A stretch of DNA of 35,426 nt from JAYFRC01 sp034926415 (GTDB taxonomy: Bacteria > Bacillota > Clostridia > Oscillospirales > Oscillospiraceae), in NCBI GenBank assembly GCA_034926415.1, contig JAYFRC010000067.1:1-35426 (forward strand), read 5' to 3'. The notes under the pieces were generated by a model. The model was not told the DNA's origin and made no database searches. It saw only the letters and a program-made list of their open reading frames with translations. The number at the start of each line of letters is the position of its first letter. Position 1 is the first letter of the stretch. The translations under genes and the position numbers were made by a program. Shown piece by piece: positions 1 through 8,008 of the stretch.

Positions 1-20
1 TTCCGGGTAATTACCCGGAA
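1..20. terminator. Perfect 20-bp palindrome downstream of pflA
   Basis: Positions 1-10 are the exact reverse complement of 11-20. On the plus strand a T-run follows at 28-32, and on the minus strand the hairpin lies about 40 bases after the pflA stop. It is probably the pflBA terminator or a bidirectional one. The window edge hides the sequence needed to decide. Confidence 0.4.
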
Positions 21-60
21 ACCCTTGTTTTTATATGGGGAAATCGCTGCCGGCAGCGTA

Positions 61-804
61 CTACACTTGGGAGCGGTCGGCTCCCGAACGGATACCGGAG
101 ACATCGGACAGCTGTTTTTCCAGCGCCCCAATCGTTTCGCCGGAACATTCCGGTGTGTCTTTCAGCAAAAACGGAATGCCAAGCTCCATATATTTGCTTT
201 CACAGAGCTTACGGAAAGGAAGAAGCTCAACTTTAACCAAATTGGGATAGTGAGATACAGCCTCTGCAAACGCAATGATGTTCTCTTTCGTATCATTGAT
301 GCCTGGAACGATAACCTGCCGAATCCAAAGGGGGAGCTGCATCGCTGCGGACAAAGCCAGAAAGTCAAACACCTGCTGTATCTCCCCATGACAATACTTG
401 CGAAAGTCCTTGGCCTCCGTAAATTTCAGGTCCGCGATGACAAGATCGGTGTATTTAAGGACCTCCCTCGCCCCCTGCAGATCCCCAACGCCGGAGGTGT
501 CCAATGCCGTGTGGTAGCCCCTGGCCTTAAGCTGCCGGAACAGTTCGGCGACAAACTGCCACTGCATCAGCGCCTCGCCTCCGGAAACAGTCACGCCGCC
601 GTCCTTTTGTATATAATTCCGATAACGGTCAATTTTGGAGACCAATTCCTCTACGCTGATCTCCTGGCCGCCATTTTTATCCCAGGTTTCAGGGTTATGG
701 CAGTAGACGCACCGCAGGGGACAGCCCTGCATGAACACAACGCACCGCAGGCCGGGGCCGTCCACGGCGCCCATGCTTTGAAAACTGCTGATCCTTCCAA
801 CCAT
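61..804 (-). CDS. pflA: Pyruvate formate-lyase activating enzyme (radical SAM)
   Basis: This 247-residue protein is a radical SAM activase. It cleaves S-adenosylmethionine to put the glycyl radical on pyruvate formate-lyase. The N-terminal CxxxCxxC cluster motif is visible as CPLRCVYC, followed by HNPETW, which is typical of PflA. A GG(E) motif follows in VSGGEALMQ. The length matches the family. The start codon lies 2 bases after the pflB stop and has GGTGAT upstream, so the two genes are translationally coupled. It is cytosolic and oxygen-sensitive by family. A small GC palindrome (45-58) lies just after the stop. Confidence 0.95.
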   Translation of the reverse strand: MVGRISSFQSMGAVDGPGLRCVVFMQGCPLRCVYCHNPETWDKNGGQEISVEELVSKIDRYRNYIQKDGGVTVSGGEALMQWQFVAELFRQLKARGYHTALDTSGVGDLQGAREVLKYTDLVIADLKFTEAKDFRKYCHGEIQQVFDFLALSAAMQLPLWIRQVIVPGINDTKENIIAFAEAVSHYPNLVKVELLPFRKLCESKYMELGIPFLLKDTPECSGETIGALEKQLSDVSGIRSGADRSQV

Positions 805-806
805 TT

Positions 807-3035
807 TTACATCACCGTATGGAAAGTGCGGGCAACAATTTCACGCTGCTGTTCTTTGGAGAGCTTGTTAAAGTTAACGGCATAACCCGAGACGCGGATA
901 GTGAGGTTGGGGTACCGCTCGGGATGGTCCATCGCGTCCAGCAATGTTTCCCTGTTGAGAACATTGACGTTTATATGGTGTCCCCTTTGGGCAAAGTAGC
1001 CGTCCAGCAGCGAAACCAGATTGCCGTATCGCTCATCATCGCTATGACCAAGTGCGTCTGGCACAATGGAAAAAGTGTTGGAGATTCCATCCCGGCATAC
1101 ATCATAGGAAAGCTTGGCCACAGAATTGAGAGAAGCCAGGGCTCCGTTCTTTTCCCGGTTATGCATGGGGTTTGCACCCGGAGCAAAAGGCGCGCCTGCT
1201 TTGCGGCCGTCCGGAGTTGCACCCGTCTTTTTGCCGTAAACCACATTTGAAGTGATGGTCAGAATGGACAAAGTATGCTCTGCGTTGCGATACGCGGGAT
1301 TTTTCTTTAGTTCATTGTAAAACAGCTCTACCTGCTCGGCAGCAATCTGGTCTACGCGATCATCATCATTGCCGAATGCGGGAAACTCCCCTTCGGTTTT
1401 GAAATCTGTAATAAGGCCGTCCTCATTTCGAATCACATGAACCTTCGCGTATTTAATGGCGGAGAGGGAGTCGGCCAGCACAGACATTCCCGCAATGCCA
1501 AATGCCATGAAGCGATGAACATCCGTATCATGAAGCGCCATCTGCGTTTTTTCGTAGGCGTATTTATCGTGCATGTAATGGATAATATTCATTGCGCTGA
1601 CATAGGTCTTTGCCAGCCACGGACGGTAGAAATCCAGCAGATGCATTACCTTGTCATAATCCAGCACATCCCCCTCATAAGGGGTGTGAACAGGACCGAG
1701 CTGCATACCATAACGCTCGTCCCTGCCGCCGTTCAGACTCATTAGCAGGAGCTTTGCAAGATTTGCTCTTGCCCCGAACAGCTGCATATCCTTACCGACA
1801 CGCATGGCCGAGACACAGCATGCAATAGCATAATCGTCGCCATAAATATCGCGCATGAGATCGTCATTCTCGTACTGAATAGCATCCGTATCGCAGGACA
1901 CCTTAGCGGCAAAGCGCTTGAAATTTTCGGGCAGGGACTGCGACCACAGAACCGTCAGATTCGGTTCCGCAGATGCGCCGAGATTATACAGGGTCTGGAG
2001 CATTCGATAGGTGTTTTTCGTCACCAGAGTGCGTCCGTCCTCGCCTGTGCCGCCAAGACATTCGGTAATCCACAGAGGGTCTCCGGCGAAAAGTTCATTA
2101 TATTCCGGTGTACGCAGCTCGCGGGCCATGCGCAGCTTCATGACGAAGTCATCCATCAGCTCCTGCGCTCCCGCTTCCGTGAGCGTGCCTTCCTGAAGGT
2201 CCCGCTCAAAGTAAATGTCGAGGAAGGTGGAAACACGGCCCAGAGACATGGCGGCACCGTTTTGTTCCTTGATCGCGCCGAGATAGCCAAAGTACAGCCA
2301 TTGTACGGCTTCCCTGGCATTGGCGGCGGGCTTCGAAATATCAAGGCCGTAAAGAGCGGCCATTTCCTTGAGCTTACCAAGGAAACTGATTTGCTGATAA
2401 AGCTCTTCAAGAAGACGAATATTATCCTGCAGCATGACCTCTTCGCCAAGGCGAGCCTTGTCCGCTTTCTTTTGCTCTATGAGGTAGTCAATACCATAAA
2501 GTGCCACGCGCCGATAATCGCCAATAATGCGCCCACGGCCATAGGCATCCGGCAGGCCGGTGATAATGCCGCAATGACGGGCGCGCTTGATTTCATCGGT
2601 GTAAACCCGAAATACGCCTTCATTGTGCGTGGTGCGGTACTGAAAGTCCTCCTCCACCTTGGGAGAGAGATGATATCCGTAAGCTTCGCAGGCGTCCCTG
2701 GTCATTTTTAAGCCGCCAAAAGGGTTGACGCCGCGGCGCAAGGGACGATCTGTTTGTAATCCAACAATCAGTTCATTGTCTTTATCCAGGTAGCCGGGAC
2801 CGTAATTGACAAGCGAGGAAGCCGTGTGGGTATCGATGTCGAGAACGCCGCCAAATTGCTGCTCCAGATCCAGGAGATGAGTCAGTTTGGTCATGAGCTT
2901 GCTGGTGCGCTCCGTGGGGCCGCAAAGAAAAGAGGGATCGCTTTCATAAGGATGATAGTTCGTTTGAATGAAATCCCTGACATTCAAACAGTTCTGCCAC
3001 GTTCCTGTTTTAAAATTACGCCACTGTGTCTTCAT
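807..3035 (-). CDS. pflB: Pyruvate formate-lyase (formate C-acetyltransferase)
   Basis: This 742-residue glycyl radical enzyme converts pyruvate and CoA to acetyl-CoA and formate in anaerobic fermentation. The adjacent catalytic cysteines are in IACCVSAMRVG (Cys406/Cys407) and the glycyl radical loop is RVSGYAVNF (Gly717), 25 residues from the C-terminus, as in the family. The length is close to that of E. coli PflB. The ATG has a strong GGAGGG site 7 bases upstream. The gene has a leader of about 170 bases carrying a ZTP-type riboswitch and a terminator, so its expression is probably tied to one-carbon (folate) status. pflA follows 2 bases downstream. Confidence 0.97.
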   Translation of the reverse strand: MKTQWRNFKTGTWQNCLNVRDFIQTNYHPYESDPSFLCGPTERTSKLMTKLTHLLDLEQQFGGVLDIDTHTASSLVNYGPGYLDKDNELIVGLQTDRPLRRGVNPFGGLKMTRDACEAYGYHLSPKVEEDFQYRTTHNEGVFRVYTDEIKRARHCGIITGLPDAYGRGRIIGDYRRVALYGIDYLIEQKKADKARLGEEVMLQDNIRLLEELYQQISFLGKLKEMAALYGLDISKPAANAREAVQWLYFGYLGAIKEQNGAAMSLGRVSTFLDIYFERDLQEGTLTEAGAQELMDDFVMKLRMARELRTPEYNELFAGDPLWITECLGGTGEDGRTLVTKNTYRMLQTLYNLGASAEPNLTVLWSQSLPENFKRFAAKVSCDTDAIQYENDDLMRDIYGDDYAIACCVSAMRVGKDMQLFGARANLAKLLLMSLNGGRDERYGMQLGPVHTPYEGDVLDYDKVMHLLDFYRPWLAKTYVSAMNIIHYMHDKYAYEKTQMALHDTDVHRFMAFGIAGMSVLADSLSAIKYAKVHVIRNEDGLITDFKTEGEFPAFGNDDDRVDQIAAEQVELFYNELKKNPAYRNAEHTLSILTITSNVVYGKKTGATPDGRKAGAPFAPGANPMHNREKNGALASLNSVAKLSYDVCRDGISNTFSIVPDALGHSDDERYGNLVSLLDGYFAQRGHHINVNVLNRETLLDAMDHPERYPNLTIRVSGYAVNFNKLSKEQQREIVARTFHTVM

Positions 3036-3099
3036 GGTATTTCCCTCCGTTTAAGTGTTGCATGGTTTCGATGTGCCTTTTTTGTTTTGTTTTGCTCAA

Positions 3100-3138
3100 A
3101 CAAAACAAAAAAGGCAACATTCTAAAACGAATGTTGCC
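3100..3138 (-). terminator. Intrinsic terminator in the pflB leader (riboswitch expression platform)
   Basis: Read on the minus strand, a 9-bp stem (3138-3130 pairs with 3121-3113, arms GGCAACATT and AATGTTGCC) is followed at once by a T-rich run (3112-3098). The T-run can also pair with an A-rich mirror segment downstream (3074-3092 with 3098-3116). The first stem arm shares its GGC with the last conserved bases of the aptamer, so aptamer and terminator compete. Confidence 0.75.
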
Positions 3139-3206
3139 CAGACGGTCGGCATATTATCATCAAGACTCCACTGTGGTGCTCCACATATGTCCGTCAGGAA
3201 TCAAGA
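3136..3206 (-). promoter_or_regulatory. Probable ZTP (pfl-motif) riboswitch aptamer
   Basis: The leader RNA contains a hairpin of type ATGTGG-AGCA-CCACA, followed by GTGGAGT, a linker, and then GCCGACCGTCTGGGCA. From memory this matches the ZTP/ZMP riboswitch order: a P1/P2 domain with a GGGGAGC-like joining strand, and a 3-prime domain with CCGCCTGGGC. The class was named after its occurrence upstream of pfl genes. One consensus C is a T here (CCGTCTGGGC). Placement between a promoter and an intrinsic terminator supports an antitermination ON switch. No covariance search was run. Confidence 0.75.
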
Positions 3207-3214
3207 ATAACATT

Positions 3215-3243
3215 AACATAGCAAAGAGAGCATTCTTTGTCAA
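3215..3243 (-). promoter_or_regulatory. SigA-type promoter of pflBA
   Basis: On the minus strand there is a perfect TTGACA (3243-3238), a 17-base spacer and TATGTT (3220-3215). This predicts a transcript start near 3208, just before the riboswitch aptamer. Confidence 0.7.
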
Positions 3244-3360
3244 GCTGTTTTTTCATAGAACATCAAATTCGTAACCAGAAGGATGTGGTCTCTGTCGTGT
3301 ATCCATTGCTTTTGACAAACTCTTTCCTTCAATGTTAATTTCTTTCCAATATGCCCCTGT

Positions 3361-3558
3361 TCAAAGTAATACATAATTGGTGTCATCCTTGAATTCCTGA
3401 AGAATACGATCCTGCGAGGCTCCGGGCTGCTGCATAAGAATTTTACACGGCAAATCGCAGCTTTGAAGCTGCGCCTGCACGCAGGCGGGGAGACATGCAA
3501 AGTATTCCTCTGTTCCCTGCGCGTGACTGACCAGAGCGTACAGATCAGGATAGATCAA
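3361..3558 (-). CDS. Small protein, paralogue of its upstream neighbour
   Basis: This is a 65-residue protein of unknown function. It resembles the gene immediately upstream (3584-3760): both have the order TxxEYFxxL followed by a helix with VQAQL or VRRAL. It has four cysteines and ends in a hydrophilic tail. The start is TTG with an AGGGG-like site about 14 bases upstream. No ATG is available in frame, so the start is uncertain. It appears to be co-transcribed with its paralogue. The about 115 bases from here to the pflB promoter contain no gene that I can support. Confidence 0.55.
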   Translation of the reverse strand: MIYPDLYALVSHAQGTEEYFACLPACVQAQLQSCDLPCKILMQQPGASQDRILQEFKDDTNYVLL

Positions 3559-3583
3559 ATATTTGCTATTTGCCCCTATTCCG

Positions 3584-3760
3584 TCAATCGTCGAGGCCGG
3601 ACTGTTTCAGGTCATTGGCGGCGGTCTGCAGTTCGTCGAAGGTGGCGATTTCCCGCTCGGCAAGGGCACGCCGCACGTCGGGGGATAACCCCTGAAAATA
3701 CTCGTAGGCTGTCAGATCCTGATCCAGAAGATCGGTCAGGCAGAGATGGACATGATCCAT
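3584..3760 (-). CDS. Small acidic protein, founder of a tandem pair
   Basis: This 58-residue ORF begins at an ATG with a good GAGGTGA site 7 bases upstream. The sequence is acidic and probably helical (DLLDQDLTAYEYFQGLSPDV near the N-terminus, ending QSGLDD). I do not recognise the family. Its similarity to the 65-residue product just downstream suggests a local duplication. Regulatory or adaptor roles are possible but nothing in the sequence proves one. Confidence 0.7.
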   Translation of the reverse strand: MDHVHLCLTDLLDQDLTAYEYFQGLSPDVRRALAEREIATFDELQTAANDLKQSGLDD

Positions 3761-3795
3761 TAAAAATCACCTCATCCATAGTATCCGGCAAATGG

Positions 3796-3833
3796 CAAAA
3801 AATACTCCGGGAAGTGAATGGAAACTACCCGAG
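3796..3833 (-). terminator. Intrinsic terminator after the LD-carboxypeptidase gene
   Basis: On the minus strand an imperfect stem (CTCGGG-T-AGT against ACTTCCCGGAG, 3833-3805) is followed by TATTTTTT (3804-3797). It directly abuts the stop codon of the LD-carboxypeptidase gene. Confidence 0.6.
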
Positions 3834-3834
3834 G

Positions 3835-4797
3835 TCATAGCTGGATGGGTTCTGTTTGCTGTCTGGGGGTTGGATTGTATACGGTGGGATGCAGCGCCGT
3901 CAAGGTACCGTCGATCGCGTTGAGGTTCACAGTAGCGCCGATCGGAATGGCGGCCTTGTATTTGCCGTGACCGGAGGCCAGGCCGGTAACAAGCGGCTTG
4001 CCCAGTGGAATCAAACTCTCCGTAATCAGGTCCTCGTAGGTTTTTCCATATTCGTCGGTGCAGTTGGTGCACTCACCGATGAGGATGCCGATGCAGTCGT
4101 CTAATTTTCCGGCCAGTTTCAGATGGTTGACATACCTGAATACCGTGTTGACAGGTTCGTGAGTTTCCTCCAGAAAGAGAATTTTTCCCTTGGTGCTGAT
4201 GTCGTACGGTGTGCCTAGGGTGCCCACAAAGGAGGTCAGATTTCCGCCCACCAACGGGCCCGTAACATTGCCCGGAACCCTGCCGACCATGGGCGGCATT
4301 TCCGGCGGATTTAAAATCTGCCGCGGAGCAGCCGTGGACGCCGTAGCACTGAGAAACTGATCAAAATTGTACGCCGGCGTGCTGTTCCGGAAGTCCAGAA
4401 GCAGCAGGCTGTGAAAAGTTATCTGATTTGTGAGCTGATTCAGGACGTTCAGCAATATAGTGATATCACTGTATCCCGTGATAATCTTCGGGTGCTCCGC
4501 AATGAAGCCGTAATCCAGATACGGCAGAATTCCCGCCACCCCAACGCCGCCCCTCACGGGCAGAATAGCGTTGACAGCCGGATTTTGATACATGCGCATC
4601 AAGTCCGCCGCCCGCTGCTGATCGGTTCCGGCCAGATAGCCGTCGCCAGCATAGACAGAGTCACCGATCACGACCTTAAATCCGTGACTTTTTACATAAG
4701 CGATCCGCTCATCAATTTCCACTGGATCCAATGGGCTGCCCAACGTCACAATTCCAAAGGTGTCACCGCTTTTCAGCATCGGCGGTCTGATTATCAT
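3835..4797 (-). CDS. S66 family LD-carboxypeptidase / MccF-like peptidase
   Basis: This protein of about 320 residues belongs to peptidase family S66. Known members cleave the L,D-bond of muropeptide tetrapeptides during wall recycling or detoxify microcin C-type peptides (MccF). The catalytic set is visible: a nucleophile Ser in GYSDIT (about residue 110), Glu in FLEETHE (about 210) and His in GLASGHGKY (about 277). There is no signal peptide, so it is cytosolic. I chose the ATG at 4797 because GGAGGGG sits 6 bases before it. The ATG at 4803 would overlap that site. It lies downstream of the helicase and is followed by a terminator. Confidence 0.88.
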   Translation of the reverse strand: MIIRPPMLKSGDTFGIVTLGSPLDPVEIDERIAYVKSHGFKVVIGDSVYAGDGYLAGTDQQRAADLMRMYQNPAVNAILPVRGGVGVAGILPYLDYGFIAEHPKIITGYSDITILLNVLNQLTNQITFHSLLLLDFRNSTPAYNFDQFLSATASTAAPRQILNPPEMPPMVGRVPGNVTGPLVGGNLTSFVGTLGTPYDISTKGKILFLEETHEPVNTVFRYVNHLKLAGKLDDCIGILIGECTNCTDEYGKTYEDLITESLIPLGKPLVTGLASGHGKYKAAIPIGATVNLNAIDGTLTALHPTVYNPTPRQQTEPIQL

Positions 4798-4877
4798 TCC
4801 CATCCCCTCCCAATCTCTTCCATCTTATGCTTTTGGCAATTCGAAGATTCCCTGAGGAGAGAGGAAGACGCCCTCTT

Positions 4878-6656
4878 TCACCGGATGGGGGGATGCTGGC
4901 GCGTTTGCAGCAGACGTCGGATATTCCGGCTGATCCGGGCACGCATATTCGTCACCCACTGCTCATCCAGAGGCAGTTCCATGGCTTTGGAGAAGGAATA
5001 GTAGAGATTGACCTGCTGGTAATACGTCTCGTACTCCTGGCAAGTGCCGCAGGATGACTCCGGCTTTCCAAGCGTCGCCGCCCGCAGGGTAAAGCACTCG
5101 GCGGCATACTCTGAAAACTGGGCCAGCAGCGCGCTGTTCCCCGGATCAAATGGGACATGCATCAGCCGCCATTGCACCTGCTCCGGAAGGTGATAGGGCC
5201 GCAGCAGATCAAGAATCAGGAGCTCGTTTCGCACATCCTTTTTCCGATAATAGGGCAGGCTTTCCGGTTGGGTGCTCCACAGCGCCAGTTTTTCCGGCAG
5301 AGGCAGCAGGCCTATCTGCAAAATTGCCTCGCTCGGTCCAATCACAGCCTGTTCGATAGGCTCGTCCTCCGACAAAAGCCGATCTTCGATCAGGTCGATG
5401 CCGACTCCCAGAGTGGCGACGTACCCCACGTCATAGATGCCGATGCGTCCGGCTCGCCCTGCGATTTGCTTGACCTCCTGCGTAGTGAGCGGCCGGCGGA
5501 GCTCCCCATCGAATTTCTCAACTTCCGTAAAAATCAGCCGGCGGATGGGAAGGTTGACGCCCATGCCGATTGCATCGGTGGCAATCAGAACGGGATTTTC
5601 GCCGCGGATGAAGGATTCGTACTGGGAGCGGCGTACCTCCGGCGGCAGATCGCCATAGATCACGCTGTTGGCAACTCCCATCCGGGTGAAATATGTGGAC
5701 AGCGACAGTACGTTTCGCTTGGAAAATGCCACCAACGCGTCGCCGGGCCCCACGTCCTGCAGACTGACGGGTTCGCGCTCAAGCTGCAGCGGCACGAGAC
5801 GCCGGTATTCCTTCAGTTCATAATCATCGCCGCAGTCCCGAATTATGGTGATCAGCTGATCCCTGGCCAGCTCTGCGCCGCAGAGGTGGATTTCCGGACA
5901 GCGCAGCCCCAGAATCGCGCCGGTCCAGGCGTCGCCCCGCTGGGAGTCGGCCAAAAGCTGAACCTCGTCGATTACCGCCACGTCGTAATCATATCCAAGG
6001 TTTGCTTTTTCCACGGTGCAGCACAGAAGCTTTGCGCCGGGTACGGATACCGCTTCCTCGCCGGTCAGCAGGCTGCAGGGAACGCCCTCTCCTCCCAGCC
6101 GCTCGAAATTTTCCAATGCCAGAATGCGCAGCGGAGCGAGGTAAATGCCCGACCCGGCCTGCTTAAGCCGCTTTAGTGCCTGATAGGTCTTCCCGGTGTT
6201 GGTATCCCCCAGATGGAGATAGAATTTCCGCTTCATCCGGCGGGCCTCGGGGTATTCCTCCTGTGGGTGCTCCGGCAGAAGGCGATGAAACTCCGCCGTG
6301 ACCATCTGAGGAATGTGACTGGTCATCAGTACGGCGATTATGCCGGAGCTCAGGTAATCCTCCCTATGACCGTCTACCACGGACTCAAACCGGTACATGG
6401 TATGATGCTTCTGATTGTACTGCTCCAAAAGTCTCCGGGAGACATCGTCCAGCAGCGCCGTATAGCCGTCGTACACCGTCCGGTATTCCGGAGTCAGCCC
6501 ATCGGGAATTTTTCGCAGGCGCTGGATATGGTTGCGGATAACCGTCTCATAGTGAAACAGATTACGAGCGCCGGAGGCGGCCGCCTGCTGGCGGATCTGC
6601 GGGTAGCTCTTTCGGAGCTCCTCAAACGCCATCCGCCATTTTCGCTCTTTCTTCAT
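4878..6656 (-). CDS. SUV3-like superfamily 2 RNA helicase
   Basis: This protein of about 592 residues has the SF2 helicase core: Walker A GDTNTGKT (about 150-157), the DEVQ form of the Walker B box (about 230-233), IATDAIGMGVNLP, and motif VI QIAGRAGRIG (about 397-406). DEVQ, the GDTNTGKT spacing and the GMGVNL block point to the SUV3 family, known as the helicase of the mitochondrial RNA degradosome and also found in Clostridia. The N-terminal 130 residues are charged and helical and unassigned. The ATG at 6656 has GAGGTGAG 7 bases upstream. A longer reading to 6728 has no ribosome site. The role is presumably RNA unwinding or turnover. Confidence 0.87.
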   Translation of the reverse strand: MKKERKWRMAFEELRKSYPQIRQQAAASGARNLFHYETVIRNHIQRLRKIPDGLTPEYRTVYDGYTALLDDVSRRLLEQYNQKHHTMYRFESVVDGHREDYLSSGIIAVLMTSHIPQMVTAEFHRLLPEHPQEEYPEARRMKRKFYLHLGDTNTGKTYQALKRLKQAGSGIYLAPLRILALENFERLGGEGVPCSLLTGEEAVSVPGAKLLCCTVEKANLGYDYDVAVIDEVQLLADSQRGDAWTGAILGLRCPEIHLCGAELARDQLITIIRDCGDDYELKEYRRLVPLQLEREPVSLQDVGPGDALVAFSKRNVLSLSTYFTRMGVANSVIYGDLPPEVRRSQYESFIRGENPVLIATDAIGMGVNLPIRRLIFTEVEKFDGELRRPLTTQEVKQIAGRAGRIGIYDVGYVATLGVGIDLIEDRLLSEDEPIEQAVIGPSEAILQIGLLPLPEKLALWSTQPESLPYYRKKDVRNELLILDLLRPYHLPEQVQWRLMHVPFDPGNSALLAQFSEYAAECFTLRAATLGKPESSCGTCQEYETYYQQVNLYYSFSKAMELPLDEQWVTNMRARISRNIRRLLQTRQHPPIR

Positions 6657-6870
6657 AGTGGGTCTCACCTCATGTTTAGTGTTGTTCAAATCGGGAAATT
6701 TATTTGTGATTCTATCATACATCGTCACCGCCGCCTTCCGCTACGGTTTATTATGAGTGGGCAAGTGGTATGCCCGGCGGCAGAGCGCGTTCGGCGTTTT
6801 TCCACATGGCAGGAACCGATTCCGGCCTTTGCGAATATGCTGAAGCAAACGATGCTATGGAAGTGGTAAA

Positions 6871-7440
6871 ATGGCAATCAAAATTTTTATCGACCAAGGA
6901 CACAATCCTGCCGGCTATCACAATACCGGAGCCTCCTGGTATGGTGTTGATGAGCAGGATATCACTTATCAGGTCGGCACGTATCTGGCCGAAATGCTGA
7001 ACAGTGATCCCCGATTTGAAGCGCGTGTGTCCAGACCAACGCCCTCCACCGTATTGGGAACAAACAACAACACCAGCCTCGCCGAACGGGTCAGACTGGC
7101 CAATCAGTGGCCGGCTAATTATTTCATCAGCGTACATACCAACGCCAGCCTGAATACAGAGGCAAACGGCACGGAGGTCTATGTATACCAGCTTTACACC
7201 CAGTCCAACTGGCTGGCGGAGCAAGTCCTGGACGGGGTCGTGGATGCGGTGGGAACGCAGAACAATGGCGTGCGGGCAAATCCCACTCTCTATGTCCTGA
7301 AAAATACCCACATGCCCGCGATTCTTGTTGAGATGGCGTACTTATCAAACCCGGCTGACTCAGAAAAGCTGAAGAACAACCAGTACCAGTTCGCCCAGGG
7401 AATCTACAACGGAATTATGCGGTATTTCGGCTTCGCATGA
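6871..7440 (+). CDS. N-acetylmuramoyl-L-alanine amidase (Amidase_3), unexported
   Basis: This 189-residue protein is a single Amidase_3 domain that cuts the bond between muramic acid and L-alanine in peptidoglycan. Zinc-ligand and catalytic motifs are visible: IFIDQGHNP near the N-terminus, FISVHTNAS in the middle, and LVEMAYLSNPAD near the C-terminus carrying the catalytic Glu. There is no signal peptide and no wall-binding domain, which in Clostridia is seen in spore or mother-cell enzymes and in phage-type lysins. Next to the spore-protein cluster, a sporulation or germination role is plausible (inference). The start has a weak GGAAG site. Confidence 0.88.
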   Translation: MAIKIFIDQGHNPAGYHNTGASWYGVDEQDITYQVGTYLAEMLNSDPRFEARVSRPTPSTVLGTNNNTSLAERVRLANQWPANYFISVHTNASLNTEANGTEVYVYQLYTQSNWLAEQVLDGVVDAVGTQNNGVRANPTLYVLKNTHMPAILVEMAYLSNPADSEKLKNNQYQFAQGIYNGIMRYFGFA

Positions 7441-7544
7441 CTAGAATCAGGCCCTCCTTAGCCTGAGTGCAGGAAAGCAAGTACAACCATCTGGCGGAGT
7501 ATAAAGACGTCACAAAATCGACATCTCAGGCCGTCCCTGCAGTA

Positions 7545-7581
7545 AAAACCGTCCGAGAATTAATCCTCGGGCGGTTTTATT
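7545..7581. terminator. Bidirectional intrinsic terminator between convergent genes
   Basis: AAAACCGTCCGAG pairs with CTCGGGCGGTTTT around a short AT loop. A-runs and T-runs lie on both sides, so it can end the amidase transcript (+) and the small-gene transcript coming from 7596 (-). The 7441-7544 stretch holds no recognisable gene. Confidence 0.8.
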
Positions 7582-7595
7582 CAACCATGTTGCAT

Positions 7596-7745
7596 TTATG
7601 AATCGGATTTTTCGTGTCTGCTTTCATGGACTCCGTACTTGTGCCCGTTCTTTATACCTACGTCGGCGTTGTCCTTGGGTTGCATTTTTCGCAGCTCCGG
7701 GCTGTTTTTTGGACGGTCTTTTAAGCGGTTTTTATTGTTGTCCAT
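7596..7745 (-). CDS. Tiny hydrophilic protein downstream of tlp
   Basis: This 49-residue ORF, rich in Lys, Asn, Asp, His and Arg, has no hydrophobic segment. It starts at an ATG preceded by GGAAAGGAG about 11 bases upstream and ends before the terminator at 7545-7581. I do not recognise the family. Composition, size and position 32 bases after tlp suggest a minor spore protein (inference). Confidence 0.6.
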   Translation of the reverse strand: MDNNKNRLKDRPKNSPELRKMQPKDNADVGIKNGHKYGVHESRHEKSDS

Positions 7746-7777
7746 ATGCCGCGGCTCTCCTTTCCAATCTGTCTGGT

Positions 7778-8008
7778 TCAGGGAAGCCGTCTGTTTTTGG
7801 CGGCGTTTGCTTCATCCCGGATCTCGCTCCGCATACCGTCGAGCGCATCCATTCGGGGTTCAGTCTTGGCCTTCAAAACCTGCTTCGTTTTGGGGTCTGA
7901 TGTTTTATCTATCATCTCGTTGGCCCGGTGGATGTTGTCGATGGTCATGTCCAGGTTGTATTGGATTCTGTCCACGTTGTCGTTCCGGTTGTCCGGATTT
8001 GCTTTCAT
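7778..8008 (-). CDS. tlp: Small acid-soluble spore protein, Tlp family
   Basis: This 76-residue protein matches the Tlp family of minor small acid-soluble spore proteins. It has the N-terminal NPDNRNDNVDRIQ and the C-terminal MRSEIRDEA blocks, with an amphipathic helix between (TIDNIHRANEMI). In Bacillus, Tlp is made in the forespore and stored in the spore core. The ATG has a canonical AGGAGG 8 bases upstream. The first 104 bases overlap the 3-prime end of the HD-domain ORF in another frame. It marks the host as a spore former. Confidence 0.9.
   Translation of the reverse strand: MKANPDNRNDNVDRIQYNLDMTIDNIHRANEMIDKTSDPKTKQVLKAKTEPRMDALDGMRSEIRDEANAAKNRRLP

Noticed and set aside
3240..3500. 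86-residue minus-strand ORF upstream of pflB
   Set aside because: It overlaps the better-supported 65-residue gene in another frame, overlaps the pflB promoter region, and has no clear ribosome site.
6745..6861. 38-residue plus-strand ORF ending just before the amidase
   Set aside because: No ribosome site before its ATG and no protein-like pattern. It is probably just the amidase leader.
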